A stretch of DNA of 64,000 nucleotides from Symbiodinium natans (lineage: Eukaryota > Sar > Dinophyceae > Suessiales > Symbiodiniaceae). Position 1 is the first letter of the stretch. Each line of letters starts with the position of its first letter. This document shows positions 44,901 through 50,879 of the stretch, piece after piece. Under the pieces are notes generated by a model. That model was not told the origin of the DNA, ran no database searches, and was given only the letters and a program-made list of their open reading frames with translations. The translations under genes and the position numbers were made by a program. Location of the stretch: positions 205,660 through 269,659 of the forward strand of contig CAJNDS010001136.1 of assembly GCA_905221605.1 (NCBI GenBank), given 5' to 3'.

Positions 44901-47900
44901 TCGGGGCTGTGTTCACGCCTAGAGCGAGCTGTCTGTGGCTGCGCCTGCAGGTCGTTTAGCGGGTTTCGGGTTTACGGTGTCGTGTCTAGGGTTTAGGGTT
45001 TATCCGCTCTCTTGACAAGAGGCCGCTCCCGGAAATCCAAACGAATCGTGTCAGTCGCAACCATGTGGAGTCCTCCCCAAACCCCAAACCCCAAACCCTA
45101 AACCCTAAACCCCAAACCCTAAACCCTAAACCCTAAACCCTAAACCCTAAACCCTAAACCCTAAACCCCTAAACCCTAAACCCCAAACCCCAAACCCTAA
45201 ACCCTAAACCCTAAACCCCAAACCCTAAACCCTAAACCCCAAACCCTAAACCCTAAACCCTAAACCCTAAACCCCAAACCCTAAACCCCAAACCCCAAAC
45301 CCTAAATCCCAAACCCTAGGAGCCCACAGCTCCAGGTGGTAGCCTGGGGCGACAGCTTCTCCGGGGGCGACAGCAGCGCCGTGCGGGGGCAGCTCACGAG
45401 CGCGCCTGCGCGTCAGAGTGGGAGTGGACCTTGAGGACCCAAAGGGCTTAGGGTTTAGGGTTTAGGGTTTAGGGTTTGGGGTTTAGGGTTTAGGGTTTGG
45501 GGTTTCGGGTTTCGGGTTTCGGGTTCAGGGGTTTCGGGTTTAGGGGGATTCTTAGGTAGCCTACAAAAGGCAGGTTTTGGGCTCTTAAGGTAAGGTTTTA
45601 TCCAGCCCTCTGAGTCCTCCGGTGCTGCCGAGCGATAAGAAGAAGAGGGTTTGCTTCAATGCTTCGACTCGGGCCACAGGACTTGTTTTAGGGTTTAGGG
45701 TTTAGGGTTTAGGGTTTAGGGTTTAGGGTTTAGGGTTTAGGGTTTAGGGTTTAGGGTTCAGGGCCACTCGTCTTCAAGGCAGGTTCGTAGTTCTACAGGC
45801 CGCGGTAGGGTAAAACCCCACTGTAGGTACCCCAAAAACCCCAAAAACCCCCAAAACCCCAAAAAACCCCAAAAACCCCAAAAACCCCAAAAACCCCAAA
45901 AACCCGATAAACCCTATAAACCCTATAAACCCCATAAACCCCATAAACCCTATAATCCCTATAAGCCCTGTAAACCCTATAAACCCTATAAACCCTGTAA
46001 GCCCTAAACCTCAAACCCGAAAACCTCACAAGCTCGAAGCCCATGGCCGCTCAGGTCCAGCATATCCAAGCCAACGGCTCGGCCTTTGCGGCCCTGCTTG
46101 CGGATGGCTCGGTGGTGACCTGGGGAGAGGCCCCATGCTGCCCTCTAGGGTTTGTTTAGGGTTTATTTTTGGGTTCATTATAGGGTTTATTTAGGGTTTA
46201 GTTAAGGTTTAGTTAGGGGTTTACTTACAGTCACTTCGGGTTTATTTGGGGTTGAGTGTTATTGGACCGCCCCCCCCCCCCAGCGCACCATAAGTAAAAC
46301 CTGCCCGGCCTGGGTGAGGCGGAGGCCGGAGGAGACTGCGGCGTCGTGAAGGGGCAGTTGGCCAACGTGCAGGAGATCCAGGCGATTTCGGGCGCCAGCG
46401 CTTTGGGGGGGGGGTTTGAGCTGTACTCCTGAACCCCTAAGCTCTATAAACCCTTAATGTAGCTGTACTCCGAAACCCCTAAGCCCTTTAAACTCCTAAC
46501 CACCAAAACCGCACATCCCTAAGGTCTCTAAAGAGCCTCCAAACACCCCTGTGCTAGTACTAGGACCCTGAGGAGGCCCTTCTTTAAACCAAGAAGGGGG
46601 CACCCTTTTCATTCCTAGGTTACTCTTGGGGCTAGTTTTCTGAGGGTAGTTTCCTGGGCCCTTAATATGCTCCTTGGCCTCCTTCAAAGGGTTCTGACGT
46701 ATGGGTAGGGCATATAAGCAGCATATAAGGGGGTACCACTTTAGGGGACTTCCCCAAGACTCTAAAACCCCAAACCCCAAACCCAAAACCCCAAACCCCA
46801 GACCCCAAACCCAAAACCTCAAACCCCAAACCCCAAACCGTAAACCGTAAACCCTAAACCCGAAACCCGAAACCCTAAACCCTAAACCCTAAACCCTAAA
46901 CCCTAAACCCTAAACCCCTCAGAAGTTTTTCAGGCCTCGAGCGGGGCCTTCGCAGCTTTGCGCCGGGATGGCGAAGCGGTCTCCTGGGGACGCCGCGTCT
47001 GCGGCGGCGCCGCGTCCGCTTGCGGGGGTTGTTGTAAGAGGGAGTTGGGTTTGGGGGTTTAGGGTTTAGGGTTTAGGGTTTAGGGTTTAGGGTTTAGGGT
47101 TTAGGGTTTAGGGTTCAGGGTTTAGGGCTTAGGGTTTCAGGGGGGCTTAGGGGGTTTCAGGGGGGGTTTAGTTTTAAATTTTTGGGGGGGTTTCGGCGGT
47201 TTAGGGGCGGGGCTGCAGGCCTTGCTCCTTGGAACCCCACATGAAGCAGGGTTCATATTACTGTTTTTGGTGAGTGCATATCAGGTTCCTTTTTAATATT
47301 GGTGAGTGTGTACCTTGGGTGTCCTTTTGGGGGTACAAGAAATATATCCCTAAACCCTAAACCCTAAACCCTAAACCCTAAACCCCAAACCCTAAAGCCT
47401 AAACCCTAAACCCTAAACCCTAAACCCTAAACCCTAAACCCTACTTCACATGGGGTCATCCTCCCCGTGCTGAGTGCCGAGGTGACAGCACGGCAGTGCG
47501 CGACCAGCTCAGGAACGTGCAGCAGATCCAAGTCTCCTGGCAGCCCAGACGAGCGGTTTAGGGTTTAGGGTTTAGGGTTTAGGGTTTAGGGTTTAGGGTT
47601 TAGGGTTTAGGGTTTAGGGTTTAGGGTGTAGGGTTTAGGGTGTAGGGTTTAGGGGGATTAAGTACTGGTTGCTTGAGAACCCCCCAAAAAATCATGGATA
47701 TTCTTCCTTATAAGGGGATGATTATCGTTTGTTCTCTTGTGGTTCTTAAGCAAGTAGTAGTTGCCCTGCCCATACATGCTCAGAAGCTCAGATCTTTTCC
47801 CCGAAACCCTAAACCCTAAACCCTGAACCCTAAACCCCAAACGTTGGCCCATGAGGCCACGCACTCGGCCTTCGCTGCTCTGCGCGGCGACGGCTCGGTG

Positions 47901-50576
47901 GTGGCTTGGGGCGACCCCGACAGCGACGGCTGGGCCGCAGAGGGCGCCAAGGCGCGGTTTTAGGGTTTAGGGTTTGAGGGTTTCGGGTTTGGGGCTTAGG
48001 GTGTTAGGGTTTAGGGTTTTAGGGTTGAGGGTTTAGGGTTGAGGGTTTAGGGTTTAGGGTTTTAGGTTTTAGGATTTAGGGTTTTGGGGTTTAACACGTT
48101 GGGTTGTGTCCCCCCTTATACTAACAGCTCCTTGAGAGGCATTATCATAGGGGATACTATAAACCCTATTAAGGACTGTTAGTATTTAGTTTTAGGGAGG
48201 AGTGTTAGTATTTGATTTTAGGGGGGTTAGTATTGGGGGGAGGGGATTACTAGGCATATTTCCTCAAAGATACCTTTGCTGGGGCTCCTCGAACAAGATT
48301 GGAGCATGTTAGGGTACATTTGGCGGGCCCCTATTTGGGGAAAAGGCCTTCTGGTCAGTAGAGTTTTTTTACGTTTAGGGTTTAGGGTTTGGGGTTTAGG
48401 GTTTAGGGTTTAGGGTTTAGGGCTTAGGGTTCTTGGAAGGCTTGGAGGCTCCAGATGTTAGCAGGCCTATCGGTTTGACAGTCGGGTACTTGGCTTCGAG
48501 GGGTGCAGGAGCCTAAGTAGCCAAATGCCCATTCGAACCAAATTGCCCCCCGAACCCAACACTAGAGACCCTGTACCCTAAGCCTTCAGAGAAAAATCAC
48601 GGAAATTTCCAGAGGGCCGGTTTAAAGTCTGAAGGCTTCAGGTTCGGAATTCAGGGTTCAGGGTTCAGGGCACTTGACTCAGCACAGAACACAACATCCT
48701 CAGGGCCAAAGGCCCCAAATTGCGGTTTAGGGTTTGGGGATTGGGGTTTAGGGTTCCCCAAGCCTTAAGCCCTGAACCTCGACTCCAAACCCAAAGTCCT
48801 TCACTCCGAGCACGATCTACTAATTGCTTAAGAGCCCCCCCAAAAAACACAAAATATTATTCCTTGCTGAGGGTAATATAGGGACTATCATTATTATTCT
48901 TCTTCTTATTATTATTACTCTTATTCTTCTTCTTATTATTAGTAGTATTATTATTATTACTAGTATTTTTTTATTTTTGTTTTTATATAAGTTCTTTTGG
49001 GGTTCTTAAAGCAAATAGTAGCTATCGCGGCCTTTTCCCAGTGTGCGTTCATCCTGGAGCCCCCCGGGGGCCTCTGCAAAGACAGGAAAAGCCCTAAGCC
49101 CTAAGCCCTAAACCCTAAACCCTAAACCCTAAACCCTAAACCCTAAACCCTAAACCCTAAACCCTAAACCCTAAACCCTAAACCCTAAACACCCCTAAAC
49201 CCTAAACCCTAAACCCTAAACCCTAAACCCTAAACCCTAAACCCTAAACCCTAAACCCTAAACCCTAAGCCCTAAACCCTAAACCCTAAACCCTAAACCC
49301 TAAACCCTAAACCCTAAACCCTAAACCCTAAACCCTAAACCCTAAACCCCAAGCCCTAGACCCTAAGCCCTTAAGACCTGAAGTCTGGGATTTTGATGGC
49401 CCAGGGCCGAACATGCCCCCAGAGAGTCTGAGTCTGTGCCTGCAGCTTTGCGAGGCCTTGCGGGACGTGCAGCAGATTCAGGTGGGCGCAGGTTAGGGTT
49501 TAGGGTTTAGGGTTTAGGATTTAGGGTTTAGGGTTTAGGGTTTAGGGTTGAGGGTTGAGGGTTTAGGGTTTAGGGTTGAGGGTCTAGGGTTTGGTCCTTA
49601 GGGTTTATGGTTTAGGGTTTAGGGTTTAGGGTTTAGGGTTTATGGTTTAGGGCTTAGGGCTTAGGGCTTAGGGTTTGAACCCTAAACCCTAAATTTTAAA
49701 CCCATCAGGGGAGAGAGTGCTGGAGTGCCAAGCCCTTCACCCCAATCCCTGACGTGCGCAGTTGGTCCTGCAGCACGCCACTTCTACTTTGCTTGTTGAA
49801 ACCCTAAACCCTAAACCCTGAAGCCTAAACCCTAAACCCTAAACCCTAAACCCTAAACCCTAAACCCTAAACCCTAAACCCTAAACCCTAAACCCTAAAC
49901 CCTAAACCCTAAACCCTAAGCCCTAAGCCCTAAGCCCTAAACCCTCAACCCTCAACCCTCAACCCTAAACCCTGAACCCCGAAATCTTGGGGCCGAAGGT
50001 TCCGGGCTCTTAGGGCTATCCTAACAACTGCCATCGGCACGCGCAATCTTGGACAGCCTTCGGCCAGCCCACAGGGCCCAACCAGAAGGCCATATGGGGT
50101 TTAGGGTTTAGGGTTTGGGGTTTTGGGTTTAGGGTTTAGGGTTTGAACCCTAAACCCTAAACCCTAAACCCTAAACCCTAAACCCTAAACCCTAAACCCT
50201 AAACCCTAAACCCTAAACCCTAAACCCTAAACCCTAAACCCTAAACCCTAAACCCTAAACCCCAAACCCAAAAACCCTAAACCCAAAAACCCTAAACCCT
50301 AAACCCTAAACCCTATTGTGGGAAAAAGCCCGTATGTCCTTCATCCAAGCCCTCTGCGGTTATAGCAGGGCTCCGGGCTTGGGACTCCCTTTAGGCCCCA
50401 TGCCCTAATTGGGGTTTAGGGTTTAGGGTTTAGGGTTTGGGGTTTAGGGCTTAGGGGAGTTTGGGTGGCTTTGAGGCCCCATGCCCGCCTCTTCCTGCGA
50501 GGCGTGCGCAGGTTCGGAGATGTTTGCCGCAGTGCTGGCCAACGGGTCAGTGGTGATGTGGGGCAAGATTGGGTGA
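29276..50576 (+). CDS. Ubiquitin-like domain plus eight RCC1-like repeats protein (multi-exon)
   Basis: Spliced gene built by hand. Exons: 29276-29366, 31685-31761, 32442-32486, gap, 33457-33486, 34629-34673, 35619-35696, 39858-39899, 40136-40197, 41739-41799, 43158-43219, 44473-44533, 45336-45401, 46055-46129, 46319-46381, 46934-47006, 47482-47531, 47856-47951, 49455-49481, 50502-50576. The N-terminus (MALRVGVTLLSGRGVVLEAE...) and DTLSEARGLQDGDTLTAI resemble a ubiquitin-like fold. Then about eight units of roughly 40 residues follow the pattern IQA-x-AFAAI-x-x-DGSVVTWG-x-GGDSS-x-V-x-x-QL, typical of RCC1/HERC-like beta-propeller blades. From the first repeat exon rightwards all fifteen junctions keep phase. 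Such proteins are abundant in Symbiodiniaceae (memory); partners are unknown. At least one ubiquitin-like exon and probably part of the first repeat are missing, in the N gap or unrecognised. The stop at 50574 may instead be a GT donor to 50688. Confidence 0.85.
31685..31761 (+). CDS. Exon: middle of ubiquitin-like domain
   Basis: CTTGCAG acceptor; RIYALSTASGALLCDADTLS then EAR. Ends after GCGCGAG and joins in phase 1 to GT|CTC CAG GAT at 32442, giving EARGLQDGDTL. The apparent donor is GG rather than GT or GC, so the exact border is uncertain. Confidence 0.7.
32104..32233. mobile_element. MITE-like family 5, 130-bp copy
   Basis: Terminal inverted repeats GGTTCATGGCACTTATTCACC and the complementary GGTTAATAAATACCATGAACC, with an inner inverted pair AACTGTACT/AGTACAGTT. 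AT-rich and non-coding; single copy in the window. Confidence 0.75.
32442..32486 (+). CDS. Exon: end of ubiquitin-like domain
   Basis: GAGGCAG acceptor; LQDGDTLTAIAGQT, a motif like the last strand of ubiquitin-like domains; GC donor proposed at 32487. The following exon probably lies in the N gap. Confidence 0.7.
32797..32935 (-). mobile_element. MITE-like family 1, diverged copy
   Basis: TTGGGGTAGTTGCATGGTCCC resembles the right end of family 1 in minus orientation. The segment ATATGGGCCCTTAAAGGCAG is tandemly duplicated. The far end is unrecognisable. Confidence 0.5.
33180..33279. other. Assembly gap of 100 N
   Basis: Exactly 100 N directly after a run of C, the usual placeholder for a gap of unknown size. 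It lies between the ubiquitin-like exons and the first RCC1-like exon, so exons may be missing. Confidence 1.
33280..33420. repeat. (CCCTAAA)/(CCCTGAA)n array
   Basis: C-strand heptamers, mostly the CCCTGAA variant, leading into the exon at 33457. Confidence 0.95.
33457..33486 (+). CDS. RCC1-like exon, repeat 1 (DQLKDVEHIQ)
   Basis: TTTCAG acceptor, ten codons DQLKDVEHIQ, GC donor (33487). It is the end of a repeat unit whose first part is missing, probably in the gap. Joins in phase 0 to ASNLAFAAI at 34629. Confidence 0.75.
33490..33720. repeat. (TTTAGGG)n array at intron 5' end
   Basis: G-strand heptamers with TTCAGGG and TTTGGGG variants begin a few bases after the donor at 33487. Confidence 0.95.
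33815..34255 (+). mobile_element. MITE-like family 3 copy split by a CCCTAAA array
   Basis: The left part to about 34010 (ending GAGGGCACAACCGAA) and the right part from about 34240 (GGGGTCCAAGGTATGAACCC) match adjoining sequence in the 17090-17378 copy (GGTGCAACCAAAAGGGTCCA). Between them lie about 230 bp of CCCTAAA and CCCTCAA repeats absent from the reference copy. Confidence 0.7.
34629..34673 (+). CDS. RCC1-like exon (ASNLAFAAIRRDGSV)
   Basis: GGCTTCAG acceptor, ASNLAFAAIRRDGSV, GC donor (34674). Joins in phase 0 to VTWGDD at 35619. Confidence 0.85.
35274..35395 (+). mobile_element. MITE-like family 7, copy 1
   Basis: Contains AGCTATACTATAAT and a right half TCCTTAGAACCCCAAACCTT AAGAC that recur in order at 35706-35795. 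The two copies sit on either side of the exon at 35619-35696. Confidence 0.65.
35502..35600. repeat. (TTTAGGG)n array
   Basis: About fourteen exact G-strand heptamers just upstream of the exon at 35619, an exception to the usual C-strand flank on the acceptor side. Confidence 0.97.
35619..35696 (+). CDS. RCC1-like exon (VTWGDDFSGGDSS...)
   Basis: CCACAAG acceptor; VTWGDDFSGGDSSFLQGELR then NVEMIQ; GC donor (35697). Completes repeat 1 and joins in phase 0 to ASDFSFAAI at 39858 across a 4.2 kb intron. Confidence 0.85.
35701..35800 (+). mobile_element. MITE-like family 7, copy 2
   Basis: ATACAGCTATACTATAATAACC to TTAAGACGCGATGCCTGAG, parallel to 35274-35395. Starts within ten bases of the donor at 35697. 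Confidence 0.65.
35870..36180. repeat. (CCCTCAA)n and (CCCTAAA)n array
   Basis: First a block of about sixteen CCCTCAA units, then about twenty CCCTAAA units. Two variants side by side. Confidence 0.97.
36370..36560. repeat. (CTGGCC)n hexanucleotide repeat
   Basis: About 25 units of CTGGCC with a few CTGGTC. Frames on both strands (36306-36679) are Ala-Leu or Gly-Pro dipeptide translations and are not considered genes. Confidence 0.95.
36600..37250. repeat. Tandem duplication block, irregular 110-220 bp units
   Basis: GGGATCCAGATCCCCAACCA occurs at 36628 and 36840, with a diverged AAATCCCCGCCCAAC version near 37138. GGCGAAGGCGGCAGC occurs about four times (near 36663, 36879, 37030, 37168). 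A degenerate tandem repeat inside the long intron. Confidence 0.75.
37480..37610. repeat. Perfect (CCCTAAA)n array
   Basis: About eighteen exact C-strand heptamers inside the 4.2 kb intron. Confidence 0.97.
38045..38320. repeat. Long (CCCTAAA)n array
   Basis: About 39 C-strand heptamers with one run of CCCTGAA. Confidence 0.98.
38353..39168. repeat. 22-23 bp minisatellite, TTCCCGGTTTTTCCACTAAA unit
   Basis: About 36 tandem units of AAATTCCCGGTTTTCCACT type, with T-number and C/T variants, give repetitive minus-strand translations (FLVENRE, GIFSGKP). These frames are products of the repeat, not a gene. It is not a CRISPR array because the units abut without spacers. Confidence 0.95.
39169..39450. 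repeat. 30-bp tandem repeat containing telomeric motif
   Basis: Units of GGCCTACTCTGGGCTGGCTT followed by TAGGGTTTAG, about nine copies with decay. The telomeric motif is part of the repeated unit. Confidence 0.9.
39585..39845. repeat. (CCCTAAA)n then (CCCTAGA)n array
   Basis: Nine CCCTAAA, then about seventeen CCCTAGA units, then mixed. Ends just before the acceptor at 39857. Confidence 0.97.
39858..39899 (+). CDS. RCC1-like exon, repeat 2 (ASDFSFAAIRSDGS)
   Basis: CCGGCAG acceptor; ASDFSFAAIRSDGS; GT donor (39900). Joins in phase 0 to VVTWGSFHSGGD. Confidence 0.85.
40136..40197 (+). CDS. RCC1-like exon (VVTWGSFHSGGDCSSAREAL)
   Basis: CATGAG acceptor; VVTWGSFHSGGDCSSAREAL plus AG of a split Arg codon; GC donor (40198). 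Phase 2 join to GTGCGTGCGG at 41739 gives ALRCVRHVQ. Confidence 0.85.
40480..41240. repeat. About 20-bp minisatellite, AAAATTGGCTTCAGAAGGCC unit
   Basis: Some 35 degenerate tandem copies with unit-length variation. Frames on both strands here are repetitive translations and are rejected as genes. It fills most of the intron between 40197 and 41739. Confidence 0.93.
41739..41799 (+). CDS. RCC1-like exon, repeat 3 (CVRHVQSSQGAFAAICADGT)
   Basis: CAGAAG acceptor and GC donor (41800). Reads CVRHVQSSQGAFAAICADGT; joins in phase 0 to AVSWGNPHFGGD. Confidence 0.87.
42480..42548. repeat. (TTTAGGG)n array abutting a family 2 element
   Basis: Eight G-strand heptamers end directly at the element starting near 42549. 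Confidence 0.93.
42549..42625 (-). mobile_element. MITE-like family 2 copy, minus orientation
   Basis: The reverse complement reads TTTACGAAAATAGGAGACCC ... CCAAATAGCAGGATTAAGG, parallel to 8703-8795. Confidence 0.55.
42880..43135. repeat. Mixed CCCTAAG / CCCTAAA / CCCCCTAAA array
   Basis: Seven-base units change to a nine-base CCCCCTAAA form repeated about a dozen times. Ends shortly before the acceptor at 43157. Confidence 0.95.
43158..43219 (+). CDS. RCC1-like exon (AVSWGNPHFGGDSSGVRDEL)
   Basis: CTCCCAG acceptor; AVSWGNPHFGGDSSGVRDEL plus AG; GC donor (43220). Phase 2 join to GGGCGTGTGC at 44473 gives ELRGVCQIQA. Confidence 0.87.
43235..43560. repeat. (TTTAGGG) and (GGGTTTAA)n array
   Basis: Starts with TTTAGGG units a few bases after the donor and becomes a uniform octamer GGGTTTAA for about 25 units. 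Confidence 0.96.
44090..44210. repeat. (CCCTAAA)n array
   Basis: About sixteen C-strand heptamers in the middle of the 43220-44472 intron, left of an exon-like relic. Confidence 0.97.
44217..44290 (+). pseudogene. RCC1-like exon relic inside an intron
   Basis: Between CCCTAAA (left) and TTTAGGG (right) the frame VDGLHGTFGAIGPQF resembles the repeat segment QAxxGAFAAIxADGS but lacks the key residues and has no phase-compatible splice join. The neighbouring exons join without it. Probably a decayed duplicate exon; chance similarity cannot be excluded. Confidence 0.4.
44473..44533 (+). CDS. RCC1-like exon, repeat 4 (GVCQIQATDAAFAAIRADGS)
   Basis: ATTCGAG acceptor; GVCQIQATDAAFAAIRADGS; GT donor (44534). 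Joins in phase 0 to VVAWGDSFSGGD. Confidence 0.88.
45076..45320. repeat. (CCCTAAA)/(CCCCAAA)n array at intron 3' end
   Basis: About 34 C-strand units, with CCCCAAA and CCCTAAA interleaved, ending close to the acceptor of the exon at 45336. Confidence 0.97.
45336..45401 (+). CDS. RCC1-like exon (VVAWGDSFSGGDSSAVRGQL)
   Basis: AGCTCCAG acceptor; VVAWGDSFSGGDSSAVRGQL TS; GC donor (45402). Joins in phase 0 to VQHIQANGSAF. Confidence 0.9.
45815..46020. repeat. (CCCCAAAAA)n and (CCCTATAAA)n array
   Basis: Expanded-length relatives of the telomeric unit, each locally uniform. A minus frame of repeated YRVYRVY/FGVFGVF comes from this block and is not a gene. Confidence 0.93.
46055..46129 (+). CDS. 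RCC1-like exon, repeat 5 (VQHIQANGSAFAALLADGSV...)
   Basis: CCGCTCAG acceptor; VQHIQANGSAFAALLADGSV VTWGE; GC donor (46130). The only exon here carrying a whole half-repeat without interruption at DGS|V, apart from those at 46934, 47856 and 50502. Joins in phase 0 to AEAGGDCGVV. Confidence 0.9.
46319..46381 (+). CDS. RCC1-like exon (AEAGGDCGVVKGQLANVQEI)
   Basis: GGTGAG acceptor; AEAGGDCGVVKGQLANVQEI Q; GC donor (46382). Phase 0 on both sides. The preceding intron (189 nt) is short and has G-rich repeats only. Confidence 0.9.
46641..46748 (+). mobile_element. MITE-like family 1, truncated copy
   Basis: TGAGGGTAGTTTCCTGGGCC through CTTCAAAGGGTTCTGACGTATGGG and AGCATATAAGGGGG matches 27759-27910; the right inverted repeat is missing and CCCCAAA repeats follow. 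Confidence 0.7.
46934..47006 (+). CDS. RCC1-like exon, repeat 6 (ASSGAFAALRRDGEAVSWGR...)
   Basis: TTTTTCAG acceptor; ASSGAFAALRRDGEAVSWGR RVCG plus one base; GC donor (47007). Phase 1 join to GTGACAGCACG gives CGGDSTAV. Confidence 0.9.
47482..47531 (+). CDS. RCC1-like exon (GDSTAVRDQLRNVQQIQ)
   Basis: TGCCGAG acceptor; completes GGDSTAVRDQLRNVQQIQ; GT donor (47532). Joins in phase 0 to ATHSAFAALRG. Confidence 0.9.
47662..47760. mobile_element. MITE-like family 8, short copy
   Basis: GTACTGGTTGCTTGAGAACC at the left and GGTTCTTAAGCAAGTAGTAG at the right are inverted repeats. A larger copy lies at 48817-49021. It sits between the G-strand and C-strand arrays of one intron. Confidence 0.8.
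47856..47951 (+). CDS. RCC1-like exon, repeat 7 (ATHSAFAALRGDGSVVAWGD...)
   Basis: CCCATGAG acceptor; ATHSAFAALRGDGSVVAWGD then PDSDGWAAEGAK; GC donor (47952). It lacks the usual GGDSS of the repeat, having SDGWAAEG instead. Joins in phase 0 to ALRDVQQIQ. Confidence 0.9.
48101..48245. mobile_element. MITE-like family 4, long rearranged copy
   Basis: GTCCCCCCTTATACTAACAG at the left, then TCATAGGGGATACTATAAACCC and GGACTGTTAGTATTTAG; the right end is duplicated (GTTAGTATTT-A-GGGG twice). Same family as 60896-60992. Confidence 0.65.
48817..49021. mobile_element. MITE-like family 8, long copy with trinucleotide core
   Basis: Terminal inverted repeats CTACTAATTGCTTAAGAGCC and GGTTCTTAAAGCAAATAGTAG enclose an ATT/CTT-rich core. 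A 61-codon Ile/Leu-rich frame inside (48824-49009) is a product of the core and is rejected. Confidence 0.8.
49090..49375. repeat. Long (CCCTAAA)n array
   Basis: About 39 C-strand heptamers at the 3' part of the 47952-49454 intron. Confidence 0.98.
49455..49481 (+). CDS. RCC1-like 27-nt microexon (ALRDVQQIQ)
   Basis: TTGCGAG acceptor; nine codons ALRDVQQIQ; GT donor (49482). Exactly the end segment of a repeat, phase 0 on both sides. Confidence 0.85.
49491..49675. repeat. (TTTAGGG)n array at intron 5' end
   Basis: Starts nine bases after the donor, with TTGAGGG, TTATGG and CTTAGGG variants. Confidence 0.96.
49800..50315. repeat. Two C-strand arrays with a small G-strand block between
   Basis: (CCCTAAA)n at 49800-49985 and 50146-50315, and TTTAGGG units at 50097-50144 that meet the second C block head to head at TTTGAACCC (50143). 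This head-to-head junction is a perfect foldback. Confidence 0.95.
50502..50576 (+). CDS. RCC1-like exon, repeat 8 (…MFAAVLANGSVVMWG)
   Basis: CTGCGAG acceptor; ACAGSEMFAAVLANGSVVMW GKIG then TGA at 50574-50576. Either this is the C-terminus, or the exon ends at ATTGG|GTGACA and continues in phase 2 to 50688. Confidence 0.85.
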   Translation, partial: ACAGSEMFAAVLANGSVVMWGKIG

Positions 50577-50687
50577 CAGAGTTCACCGTTGAGGGTTTGT
50601 TTGACTGGATGTGGAAATAGCTCTTGATGTACCTTGACTTTAGTTAAGCTACCCCTAAGCCTTAATCTCTACAACCCTAGTAAGCAG

Positions 50688-50757
50688 GTTCTTCTTGCGG
50701 TCCCGCTTCGGGGGCGGTGGTCAGACAGTCTTCACGGCTCCTGTTGCCAAGATTTAG
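50688..50757 (+). CDS. Alternative last exon of the RCC1-like gene
   Basis: TAAGCAG acceptor; in phase 2 from 50572 it reads FFLRSRFGGGGQTVFTAPVA KI and stops at TAG 50755. FGGGGQTVF loosely resembles the FGGDSSGV part of the repeat. The alternative is that the protein ends at 50576. Confidence 0.35.
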
Positions 50758-50879
50758 TAGTGCTTGCGCGAGACTCAACTTGAGATGAGTGCAGTTGAAA
50801 AAATTGCGACTGTGGCCCCGGTAAGCCACTGCGTGCACTAAGGCTTGCCTTAAAGCCGGAACCCCACCCCCCCAAAAAA

